Source: an uncultured Bacteroides sp. (GTDB taxonomy: Bacteria; Bacteroidota; Bacteroidia; Bacteroidales; Bacteroidaceae). From it: DNA of 8,984 bases. The position numbers were made by a program, and so were the translations under genes. The DNA is taken from NCBI RefSeq assembly GCF_937912035.1, contig NZ_CALDPF010000038.1:1-8984 (forward strand), in the 5' to 3' direction. Each line of letters opens with the position of its first letter. Position 1 is the first letter of the stretch. This document shows positions 1-7,310 of the stretch, piece after piece. Below the pieces are notes generated by a model that ran no database searches, was not told the origin of the DNA, and saw only the letters and a program-made list of their open reading frames with translations.

Positions 1-22
1 TAGTCGCCGTTTTAGATGAGAG

Positions 23-54
23 ATCCCCGAGGTAGAGATACTTCGGGGATTTTT
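23..54 (+). terminator. Intrinsic terminator of an upstream unit
   Basis: Positions 23-33 pair with 40-50 (ATCCCCGAGGT with ACTTCGGGGAT, one G-T wobble) around a 6-nt loop, and a run of five T covers 50-54. The T run is on the + strand only, so it ends a transcription unit that enters from the left and whose gene lies outside the window. It insulates the ATPase operon from that unit. Confidence 0.85.
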
Positions 55-172
55 GCGTTTATAGATAGTTGAGATGTAATAATTTTAAGCTCTTGTGTTA
101 ATCTTTTGTTTAATATTGGTAATGTTGTATAAAATCCTTGTTTTTAAATTCGTATTCTTCGCTCATATTTCT

Positions 173-180
173 TATATTTG
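173..180 (+). promoter_or_regulatory. Probable promoter -7 element of the V-ATPase operon
   Basis: TATATTTG is an exact match to the Bacteroidetes primary-sigma -7 consensus TAnnTTTG. No clear TTG lies at the expected -33 distance (about 150-154 reads TCGTA), so the promoter may be weak or activator-assisted. Transcription would start near 187-190, giving a leader of roughly 80-85 nt before the ATG at 272. A short inverted repeat, CGCTC at 160-164 and GAGCG at 181-185, brackets the element. The rest of 55-271 is A/T-rich with no other recognisable feature. Confidence 0.55.
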
Positions 181-271
181 GAGCGCAATAAAAAAATAAA
201 ATAAGAGATTGTGTTGATGAACTAATTAAACCTTGACAACGAATAAAATAAATTTATTTACTAATATAATT

Positions 272-862
272 ATGGAAAATAAAATTCAAGAACTTACGGA
301 TAAGATATATCGCGAAGGTGTAGAAAAAGGTAATGAAGAAGCACAGCGACTTATCAGTGAGGCTCAGGAAAAAGCTGAGAAGATAATTCAAAATGCCCAA
401 AAACAGGCTGACGAGATTATTAGTATGGCTAATAAATCGGCAGAGGAACTTATGGAAAACACAAAGTCAGAACTTAAGTTGTTTGCTGGTCAAGCATTAA
501 ATGCATTGAAAACTGAGGTTACAAATCTGCTTACTAATCAGACTGTATCTGATGCTGTTAAGAATTTTACAGCGGATAAAGAGTTTTTAAATAAGTTTAT
601 TTTGTCATTAGCACAACAATGGGATGAAAATGATCCAGTTGTAATATCTGTAGCTGACGCTGAAAGTCTGAAAAAGTATTTCTCAAAAAATGCGAAAGAT
701 TTGCTTGATAAAGGTGTAAAAATAGAGAGTGTGAATGGATTGAAAGCACTGTTTACAATCTCTCCGGCAGATGGCTCATATAAAGTAAGTTTTGGAGAGG
801 AAGAATTTGAAAACTATTTTAAAGAATTCTTACGCCCACAATTAGTAAAAATGTTGTTCTAA
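272..862 (+). CDS. atpE: V/A-type ATPase subunit E (peripheral stalk)
   Basis: This 196-residue protein is the peripheral-stalk subunit that ties the catalytic head to the membrane stator so that the rotor can turn against it. Residues 1 to about 75 form a long charged helix rich in Glu, Lys, Ala and Gln (EEAQRLISEAQEKAEKII), typical of the E-subunit coiled coil. The remainder is a mixed globular domain, as expected for the part that grips the A/B head, and the length is normal for the family. The ATG at 272 is preferred over an in-frame TTG at 233, because MENKIQELTDKIYREGVEKG is the usual start of this family and the upstream 13 codons are A/T-rich leader. It is the first gene of the operon, 9 nt before the next gene. 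In well-studied A/V-ATPases E pairs with subunit G, but no G gene is seen here. The gene name follows V-ATPase usage and is not the F-type atpE. Confidence 0.88.
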   Translation: MENKIQELTDKIYREGVEKGNEEAQRLISEAQEKAEKIIQNAQKQADEIISMANKSAEELMENTKSELKLFAGQALNALKTEVTNLLTNQTVSDAVKNFTADKEFLNKFILSLAQQWDENDPVVISVADAESLKKYFSKNAKDLLDKGVKIESVNGLKALFTISPADGSYKVSFGEEEFENYFKEFLRPQLVKMLF

Positions 863-871
863 GATAGGATT

Positions 872-1711
872 ATGGATACTTATTATTATCTAATAGCCGG
901 ATTGCCTGACATATCACTTGAAGATGGCAAACTGAGTTATACGGTTGATAGTTTTAAGTCGGAAATATATCCAGAGTTGTCAGATAAGGATAAAAAAGTA
1001 ATAGACTTGTTCTATCTAGAATTTGATAATGATAACCTTTTACATCTATTGAAAGACAAGGATTATATAATAAAAAACTTTGGACTTTTTACTGCTGAGG
1101 AACTTTTAGCTTTAATAGATACTGTAAAGGATGGAGATATTCCCGATAAAAAATTCCCGTCTTATTTCGGTAAATTTATATCTGAATATTTTAATCTTAC
1201 AATAGAGGAAGAGTATAAGGCTAATGATATATTGGCTTCCGAATACTATTCGTATGCAATGAATGTTAAGAATAGTTTTGTTTCCTCATGGTTTGAGTTT
1301 AATCTTAATATCAATAATATTCTGACTGCTATTTCTGCACGTAAGTATAAACTGGATGTGACTTCGTTTATTGTAGGTAATACTGAGGTGTGTGAAATGT
1401 TGCGAACTTCCAATGCCAGAGATTTCGGTTTGGGAGATACGTTGACTTATCTTGAAAATATTCAGAGAATATCGGAAATAGATGATTTAGTGGAAAGGGA
1501 AAAGAAAGTAGACTTGTTGAAATGGGATTGGATGGAGACAGAGTCTTTCTTTAATTATTTTACTATTGAGCGTTTATTTGTTTTCTTATCTCAACTTCAG
1601 ATGATAGAAAGATGGATATCATTGGATAAAGATAAAGGTAACGAACTATTCAGAGCTATGATTAAGGCTTTGAAAGATGGTGTTCAGGTACCGGATGAAT
1701 TTAGAAATTAG
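872..1711 (+). CDS. DUF2764-family protein, candidate subunit C-like rotor adaptor
   Basis: This 279-residue, acidic, largely helical protein has no signal peptide or membrane segment. Its start (MDTYYYLIAGLPDI) and its place between subunits E and A match the DUF2764 family, which has no established function. By elimination and by pattern it may replace subunit C (AC39/d), the socket joining the central axle to the K ring. Residues 46-61 (LFYLEFDNDNLLHLLK) and 141-158 (FEFNLNINNILTAISARK) both resemble the repeated D-x-x-NL-x-x-x-L-(R/K) element of AC39 proteins. Residues 228-250 (YFTIERLFVFLSQLQMIERW) resemble their C-terminal helix of the form E-x-x-x-x-(Y/F)-L-x-x-x-x-x-E-I. The resemblance is by eye. 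The family assignment is fairly sure; the C-subunit role is inference. It is translated 9 nt after E and 15 nt before A, so it is made together with the ATPase. The same gene position is occupied by an unassigned protein in chlamydial and spirochaete V-ATPase operons. Confidence 0.8.
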   Translation: MDTYYYLIAGLPDISLEDGKLSYTVDSFKSEIYPELSDKDKKVIDLFYLEFDNDNLLHLLKDKDYIIKNFGLFTAEELLALIDTVKDGDIPDKKFPSYFGKFISEYFNLTIEEEYKANDILASEYYSYAMNVKNSFVSSWFEFNLNINNILTAISARKYKLDVTSFIVGNTEVCEMLRTSNARDFGLGDTLTYLENIQRISEIDDLVEREKKVDLLKWDWMETESFFNYFTIERLFVFLSQLQMIERWISLDKDKGNELFRAMIKALKDGVQVPDEFRN

Positions 1712-1726
1712 TTTAAATATAATAAA

Positions 1727-3481
1727 ATGGCAACAAAAGGTAGTGTTATTGGTGTTATTGCCAATATGGTGACTCTAACTGTAGATGGTCCGGTGGCACA
1801 GAATGAAATCTGTTACATTTCTACAGGGGGCGACCGTCTTATGGCCGAGGTTATTAAAGTGGTGGGAACCAATGTTTATGTACAGGTGTTTGAAAGTACA
1901 CGCGGATTGAAGGTTGGTGCTGAAGCTGAATTTACCGGCCATATGCTTGAGGTAACTTTAGGACCTGGTATGCTGTCGAAAAACTATGACGGTCTACAGA
2001 ATGATCTGGACAAGATGGATGGAGTTTTCCTGAAACGCGGACAATATACTTATCCTTTGGATAAAGAAGCAAAATGGCTATTCAAACCAATTGTTAAGGC
2101 TGGAGATGAAGTTGGACCTTCGGCTTGGCTTGGAGAAGTAGAGGAAAACCATCAACCATTGAAAATCATGGTTCCTTTCCAATTGACAGGAACTTATAAA
2201 GTGAAATCTATAGTATCGGAAGGAGAATATACGATAGAAGATACTGTAGCTGTTCTTACTGATAAGGAAGGAAATGATATTCCGGTGAATATGATTCAGA
2301 AGTGGCCTGTAAAGAAGGCTATGACAAATTACAAAGAAAAACCGCGCCCATTCCGTTTGCTTGAAACAGGAGTGCGTGTTATTGATACTGTAAATCCAAT
2401 AGTTGAAGGTGGTACAGGATTTATCCCTGGACCTTTCGGTACGGGTAAGACTGTGTTGCAACATGCTATTTCAAAGCAGGCTGAAGCTGATATTGTTATT
2501 ATTGCTGCCTGCGGTGAACGTGCAAACGAGGTCGTAGAAATATTTACAGAATTCCCAGAGTTGGTTGATCCGCATACAGGAAGAAAGTTGATGGAACGTA
2601 CTATTATTGTGGCTAATACCTCAAACATGCCTGTGGCTGCTCGTGAAGCTTCTGTGTATACTGCTATGACTATGGCTGAATTCTACCGTGCACAAGGATT
2701 GAAGGTTCTGCTTATGGCAGACTCTACTTCGCGTTGGGCTCAGGCACTGCGTGAAATGTCTAACCGTATGGAGGAGTTGCCTGGACCTGATGCATTCCCT
2801 ATGGATATCTCGGCTATTATCTCAAACTTCTACGGACGTGCAGGTTATGTTTACCTGAATAATGGTGCTACTGGTTCTATCACATTTATCGGTACTGTAT
2901 CACCTGCCGGAGGTAACTTGAAGGAGCCTGTAACAGAAAATACGAAGAAAGTTGCACGTTGTTTCTATGCATTGGAACAGGAACGTGCCGACCGTAAGCG
3001 TTATCCTGCTGTTAATCCTATTGATTCTTATTCAAAATATTTGGAATATCCGGAATTCGAGAATTATATTGCAGAACGTATTAACGGAGAATGGATAGGA
3101 AAGGTCAATGAATTGAAGACAAGACTGTTGCGTGGTAAGGAAATTGCAGAACAGATCAATATTCTTGGTGATGATGGTGTACCTGTTGAATATCATGTTA
3201 TCTTCTGGAAGTCTGAACTTATTGACTTTGTAATTCTTCAGCAGGATGCATTCGATGAAGTGGATTCTGTTACTCCGATGGAACGTCAGGAGGAAATTGT
3301 AAATATGGTAATAGATGTTTGCCATACAGAATTTAAATTCGATAACTTTGTAGAAGTTATGGAATACTTCAAGAAGATGATTAATATCTGCAAACAAATG
3401 AACTATTCCAAATATCAATCAGCTGAATATGTGGAATTTGGAAAACAGTTACAGGAACTTATTGCAGAAAAACGTGCCTAA
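1727..3481 (+). CDS. atpA: V/A-type ATPase catalytic subunit A
   Basis: This 584-residue protein is the catalytic subunit, which hydrolyses or makes ATP in the A3B3 head on the cytoplasmic face. Residues 1-75 form the N-terminal beta barrel, and roughly 110-200 the extra 'bulge' domain that distinguishes A from F-type beta. The nucleotide-binding core follows, with the Walker A loop GPFGTGKT at 235-242 (Lys241). The catalytic glutamate motif GERANE is at 263-268 (Glu264), and the Walker B strand VLLMADSTSRWA at 327-338 ends with Asp332. The C-terminal helical domain runs from about 440. All catalytic positions look intact and the length is normal (about 580-600). The stretch after Walker B (QALREMSNRMEELPGPDAF) differs from the Thermus-type version at several places, which fits the bacterial chlamydia/spirochaete/Bacteroidota branch. 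The ATG is preceded by AATAAA with no Shine-Dalgarno. Confidence 0.97.
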   Translation: MATKGSVIGVIANMVTLTVDGPVAQNEICYISTGGDRLMAEVIKVVGTNVYVQVFESTRGLKVGAEAEFTGHMLEVTLGPGMLSKNYDGLQNDLDKMDGVFLKRGQYTYPLDKEAKWLFKPIVKAGDEVGPSAWLGEVEENHQPLKIMVPFQLTGTYKVKSIVSEGEYTIEDTVAVLTDKEGNDIPVNMIQKWPVKKAMTNYKEKPRPFRLLETGVRVIDTVNPIVEGGTGFIPGPFGTGKTVLQHAISKQAEADIVIIAACGERANEVVEIFTEFPELVDPHTGRKLMERTIIVANTSNMPVAAREASVYTAMTMAEFYRAQGLKVLLMADSTSRWAQALREMSNRMEELPGPDAFPMDISAIISNFYGRAGYVYLNNGATGSITFIGTVSPAGGNLKEPVTENTKKVARCFYALEQERADRKRYPAVNPIDSYSKYLEYPEFENYIAERINGEWIGKVNELKTRLLRGKEIAEQINILGDDGVPVEYHVIFWKSELIDFVILQQDAFDEVDSVTPMERQEEIVNMVIDVCHTEFKFDNFVEVMEYFKKMINICKQMNYSKYQSAEYVEFGKQLQELIAEKRA

Positions 3482-3511
3482 TAATTTACTCAATTAATTA
3501 AGAATTAAAAA

Positions 3512-4831
3512 ATGGCAACAAAAGCTTTTCAAAAGATATATACCAAGATAAGTCAGATAACTAAAGCTACCTGTTCATTGAAAGCTAAGGGGGTTGGTTA
3601 TGACGAACTTGCTATGGTGAACGGCAAACTTGCGCAGGTTGTAAAGATTGCCGGAGATGATGTTACGCTGCAGGTGTTTGAGGGTACTGAAGGTATTCCG
3701 ACTAATGCTGAAGTGGTTTTCATGGGTAAATCTCCTACACTGAAAGTTAGTGAACAGTTGGCTGGACGTTTTTTCAATGCATTCGGCGATCCTATTGATG
3801 GTGGTCCTGAAGTTGAGGGAGTAGAAGTGGAAATCGGTGGTCCTTCTGTTAATCCAGTGCGACGTAAACAGCCTTCTGAACTCATTGCTACAGGTATTGC
3901 GGGTATTGACTTGAACAATACATTGGTGTCTGGACAGAAGATTCCGTTCTTTGCCGATCCTGATCAGCCGTTTAATCAGGTAATGGCCAATGTGGCTCTT
4001 CGTGCTGAGACTGATAAAATTATCCTTGGCGGTATGGGTATGACTAATGATGATTACCTTTACTTCAAGAATGTGTTCTCTAACGCTGGTGCGTTGGACC
4101 GTATCATCAGTTTCGTAAATACTACCGAGAACCCTCCTGTAGAACGATTGCTTATTCCTGATATGGCATTGACAGCTGCAGAATATTTTGCAGTAGAGCA
4201 TAATCAGAAAGTTTTGGTTCTGCTTACAGATATGACTTCGTATGCCGACGCATTGGCTATCGTGTCAAACCGTATGGATCAGATTCCTTCTAAAGACTCT
4301 ATGCCAGGTTCTTTGTACTCAGACCTTGCCAAGATTTACGAAAAGGCAGTACAGTTCCCTAGCGGTGGTTCTATAACCATTATTGCAGTGACTACACTTT
4401 CTGGTGGAGATATCACTCATGCAGTACCTGATAATACTGGTTATATCACAGAAGGACAGTTGTTCCTGCGTCGTGATAGCGATATAGGTAAGGTTATTGT
4501 CGATCCGTTCCGTTCACTTTCACGTTTGAAACAGTTGGTTAGCGGTAAGAAAACACGTAAAGACCATCCGCAGGTTATGAACGCTGCCGTACGTCTGTAT
4601 GCCGATGCAGCAAATGCCAAGACAAAGATGGAAAACGGTTTCGACCTTACAAATTATGACGAACGTACATTGGCATTCGCTAAGGATTATGCAAATCAGC
4701 TTCTTGCTATTGATGTGAACCTTAATACAACAGAAATGCTTGATGTTACATGGGGATTGTTCAGCAAGTATTTCAAGCCTGAAGAGGTTAATATTAAGAA
4801 GGAATTTGTTGATCAGTATTGGAAGAAGTAA
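3512..4831 (+). CDS. atpB: V/A-type ATPase non-catalytic subunit B
   Basis: This 439-residue subunit alternates with A in the head and supplies the arginine finger to the A active site. The N-terminal barrel covers residues 1-75. The region equivalent to the P-loop, GQKIPFFADPDQPFN at 141-155, lacks GxxxxGK(T/S), as expected for non-catalytic B. Other family landmarks are VLLTDMTSYADAL at 236-248, SKDSMPGSLYSDLAKIYEKA at 260-279, and DITHAVPDNTGYITEGQ at 300-316. The arginine finger is in SLSRL at 335-339 (Arg338). Length is slightly short of the archaeal type (about 460). It lies 30 nt after A, and the first 16 nt around its start (AAAATGGCAACAAAAG) are identical to those at the A start. Role and family are certain from the motifs. 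Confidence 0.97.
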   Translation: MATKAFQKIYTKISQITKATCSLKAKGVGYDELAMVNGKLAQVVKIAGDDVTLQVFEGTEGIPTNAEVVFMGKSPTLKVSEQLAGRFFNAFGDPIDGGPEVEGVEVEIGGPSVNPVRRKQPSELIATGIAGIDLNNTLVSGQKIPFFADPDQPFNQVMANVALRAETDKIILGGMGMTNDDYLYFKNVFSNAGALDRIISFVNTTENPPVERLLIPDMALTAAEYFAVEHNQKVLVLLTDMTSYADALAIVSNRMDQIPSKDSMPGSLYSDLAKIYEKAVQFPSGGSITIIAVTTLSGGDITHAVPDNTGYITEGQLFLRRDSDIGKVIVDPFRSLSRLKQLVSGKKTRKDHPQVMNAAVRLYADAANAKTKMENGFDLTNYDERTLAFAKDYANQLLAIDVNLNTTEMLDVTWGLFSKYFKPEEVNIKKEFVDQYWKK

Positions 4832-4855
4832 TCAAATTCAATAAAAAACAGAGAA

Positions 4856-5461
4856 ATGGCTATTAAATTTCAATATAACAAAACCTCGCTACAGCAGTTG
4901 GAAAAGCAACTGAAGGTTCGAGTTCGTACGCTTCCTATAATAAAGAATAAGGAAAGTGCGTTGCGACTTGAGGTGAAACGTTGCAAAACTGAAGCTGTGG
5001 AACTGGAGGAACGTCTTGAAAGTCAGATTCAGGCGTATGAAGCCATGTTCGCACTCTGGAATGAATTTGATGCTTCATTGATAAAAGTGAAGGATGTTCA
5101 TTTGGGCGTTAGAAAGATTGCCGGTGTGAGGGTTCCGCTACTTGAAGAGGTGGACTTTGATATCCGTAAATTCAGTATGTTCTCTGCTCCTAAATGGTAT
5201 GCTGACGGACTTCATATATTGAAGACTTTGGCGCAAACTGCCATTGAGAGAGAATTTACACTCGCCAAATTGGGCTTGCTGGAACATGCGCGTAAAAAAA
5301 CTACTCAAAAGGTAAACCTGTTTGAGAAGGTACAGATCCCTGGATATCAGGACGCATTGAGAAAAATAAAACGTTTTATGGAAGATGAGGAAAATCTGTC
5401 GAAGTCATCACAGAAGATTCTGAAGTCTATTCAGGAAAAGAGAAAGGAGGCTGAGGAATGA
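4856..5461 (+). CDS. atpD: V/A-type ATPase subunit D (central rotor axle)
   Basis: This 201-residue protein is the central axle that turns inside the A3B3 head and transmits torque to the membrane ring. Residues 8-70 and 116-200 are long charged helices that form the antiparallel coiled coil of the family, with a shorter non-helical middle near 80-115. The segment TTQKVNLFEKVQIPGY at 149-164 is the family signature, equivalent to the R-R-V-N-A-L-E-x-x-x-I-P motif of other D subunits. Length is normal (about 200-210). The gene starts 24 nt after B. Its TGA stop overlaps the ATG of the I gene (ATGA), which suggests translational coupling of axle and stator. In other V/A-ATPases D is capped by subunit F, for which no gene is seen. 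Confidence 0.93.
   Translation: MAIKFQYNKTSLQQLEKQLKVRVRTLPIIKNKESALRLEVKRCKTEAVELEERLESQIQAYEAMFALWNEFDASLIKVKDVHLGVRKIAGVRVPLLEEVDFDIRKFSMFSAPKWYADGLHILKTLAQTAIEREFTLAKLGLLEHARKKTTQKVNLFEKVQIPGYQDALRKIKRFMEDEENLSKSSQKILKSIQEKRKEAEE
5443..5450 (+). promoter_or_regulatory. Shine-Dalgarno-like sequence before the I subunit start
   Basis: AAAGGAGG lies 7 nt upstream of the ATG at 5458, inside the last codons of subunit D (Arg-Lys-Glu-Ala). It is complementary to the usual anti-Shine-Dalgarno tail of 16S rRNA. All other starts in the window lack such a motif, as is normal for Bacteroidota. It may help reinitiation at the ATGA overlap, or be a by-product of the coding sequence. Confidence 0.4.
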
Positions 5462-7257
5462 TTGCTAAAATGAAAAAGCTGACTTTCCTTATATATTATA
5501 AGGAGTACGAACAGTTTCTGGAAAAACTGCGTGAACTTGGTGTAGTTCATATTTTTACGAAATCACAGGGAGCGGCAGAAAATCAGGAACTTCAGGATCG
5601 TATCCGGTTGGCTGCAAAATATGCTGCTGCAATAAAATACCTTCAGGGAATGAATGTTGTGGCAGATAAGCATGAAGGTGATGCTGCTAAAGGAGAAAAA
5701 ACTCTTGAGGTATTGTCAGAACTGCAGGCTGATCAGCAAAAGTTGGTTCATAGGAAACAGGCGCTTGAAAAGGAAATAGTTTCGTTAGAACCATGGGGAG
5801 ATTTCGATTCAGGTAATATAAAACGTCTTCGAAATGCCGGTTATGTAGTGAATTTCTATATATGTTCTGAAAAGCAATTCAATGATGAATGGATTCAGGC
5901 ATATAATGCGACAGTTATAAATAAAATAGGCTCTAAAGTTTATTTTGTAACTATAACATCAGAAATAGATGTTCCTGAACTTGAGGTGGAATATGCAAAA
6001 TTGCCGGATAAATCTTTGAGTGGCTTGAAAGCCTCTGTTGAGAATCTTGAAAAAGATATAAACAAAGTGGATGAAAGTATCAATGATTTGGCAAGAACAT
6101 CAATTGCTGACCTTGAAGTAGCTCAAAGGAAGGTCTATTCTGAAATAGAATTCTCAAAGGTTGTATTGACTGGAGATTCCTTGGCTGACAATAAGCTCGT
6201 ATTATTGGAAGGGTGGGTTCCTGAAGTTAAAAGTGAAGATGTCAAATCTTTCATGGATAATCAAGGAGCTTACTATGAGATTTCCAACCCTGCACCTGAA
6301 GATAATGTACCTATATTGTTTAAAAACGATAAGTTCTCACGGTTATTCGAACCGATCATAAGGCTGTATATGTTGCCTAAATATAATGAACTTGACCTAA
6401 CTCCGTTCTTTGCACCTTTCTTCATGCTGTTTTTCGGCTTGTGTCTTGGAGATACAGGATACGGTGCGTTTATGGTGTTGGCAGTTACTATATATAGGTT
6501 GATGGCTAAGAATATAAGTTCGGGCATGAAACCAATACTTACATTGGTACAGATTCTTGGAGCTTCTACAATGGTTTGTGGTCTGCTTACAGGAACATGT
6601 TTCGGATTTAATATTTATGATATTCAGGTGCCTTTCCTGCAGAAGATGAAGGAGGCTATTTCACTGGATAATCAGCAGATGTTTAATTTGTCTCTTATTT
6701 TGGGTGGTGTTCAGATAATCTTCGGAATGATGCTGAAGGCTGTTAACCAGACTATACAGCTCGGATTTAAGTATGCTGTCGGAACAATAGGATGGATATT
6801 TGTCATTCTTAGTTCGGCAATAGCATTTGCCGGTGCAATGGAAATGGGTGGAACAGTACACATGGCATTTGTGATAGCAGGATTACTTATGGCTTATCTT
6901 TACAATAGTCCCGGTAAGAATGTTTTTGTAAATATCGGTCTTGGACTGTGGGACAGCTATAATATGGCAACCGGATTGTTAGGTGATATATTATCATACG
7001 TTCGTCTGTTTGCATTGGGATTGTCAGGTGGTATTTTGGCAAGCGTATTCAATAGTCTTGCAGCAGGTATGAGTCCTGACAATATAATAGCAGGTCCTAT
7101 AGTTATGGTGCTTATATTTGTCATCGGACATTCAATCAATATCTTTATGAATGTTCTTGGTGCAATGGTTCATCCTATGCGTTTGACTTTCGTTGAGTTT
7201 TTCAAGAACTCAGGTTATGAAGGTGGAGGAAAGGAATACTCTCCATTTAAAAAATAA
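5458..7257 (+). CDS. atpI: V/A-type ATPase subunit I (membrane stator, subunit a)
   Basis: This 599-residue inner-membrane stator protein carries the two half-channels through which ions reach and leave the K ring. Residues 1 to about 310 are the cytoplasmic arm that binds the peripheral stalk; they contain charged helices at 85-110 and 190-230. The signature PKYNELDLTPFFAPFFMLFFG begins at 307 and leads into about eight membrane helices near 314-333, 334-350, 360-385, 409-427, 437-459, 465-481, 504-533 and 542-575. The essential channel arginine is in SYVRLFALGL at 513-522 (Arg516). The family ending, with HPMRLTFVEFF at 572-582 followed by GYEGGGKEYSPF, is intact. ATG 5458 is chosen because it overlaps the D stop and is preceded by AAAGGAGG. 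An ATG at 5470 is possible and would remove only four residues. The length is at the short end of the family (about 600-660). Confidence 0.95.
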   Translation: MIAKMKKLTFLIYYKEYEQFLEKLRELGVVHIFTKSQGAAENQELQDRIRLAAKYAAAIKYLQGMNVVADKHEGDAAKGEKTLEVLSELQADQQKLVHRKQALEKEIVSLEPWGDFDSGNIKRLRNAGYVVNFYICSEKQFNDEWIQAYNATVINKIGSKVYFVTITSEIDVPELEVEYAKLPDKSLSGLKASVENLEKDINKVDESINDLARTSIADLEVAQRKVYSEIEFSKVVLTGDSLADNKLVLLEGWVPEVKSEDVKSFMDNQGAYYEISNPAPEDNVPILFKNDKFSRLFEPIIRLYMLPKYNELDLTPFFAPFFMLFFGLCLGDTGYGAFMVLAVTIYRLMAKNISSGMKPILTLVQILGASTMVCGLLTGTCFGFNIYDIQVPFLQKMKEAISLDNQQMFNLSLILGGVQIIFGMMLKAVNQTIQLGFKYAVGTIGWIFVILSSAIAFAGAMEMGGTVHMAFVIAGLLMAYLYNSPGKNVFVNIGLGLWDSYNMATGLLGDILSYVRLFALGLSGGILASVFNSLAAGMSPDNIIAGPIVMVLIFVIGHSINIFMNVLGAMVHPMRLTFVEFFKNSGYEGGGKEYSPFKK

Positions 7258-7310
7258 AATGTATTTCGTGTATATAAACTGAAAAAATAATAATAGAAAA
7301 TTTTAGAATT
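7258..7310 (+). other. A-rich leader between the I and K genes
   Basis: This 53-nt gap is the longest inside the operon. No TAnnTTTG promoter element or hairpin with a T run is visible. It ends in an A-rich, G/C-free tract (AAAAAATAATAATAGAAAATTTTAGAATT), the kind of sequence that favours ribosome loading in Bacteroidota. Because K is needed in about ten copies per enzyme, a role in raising K translation is plausible but unproven. Confidence 0.35.

Noticed and set aside
55..172. Small RNA or short gene between the first terminator and the ATPase promoter
   Set aside because: No hairpin with T run, no good promoter and no plausible small reading frame is visible; it appears to be plain A/T-rich upstream DNA.
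233..271. Upstream TTG start for subunit E adding 13 residues
   Set aside because: The extra residues come from A/T-rich leader, and the ATG at 272 gives the family-typical N-terminus.
3575..4201. 208-codon antisense open frame opposite subunit B
   Set aside because: It mirrors the B coding sequence, has no recognisable domain and no promoter, and looks like a by-product of B codon use. The shorter antisense frames opposite A, I and djlA were rejected for the same reason.
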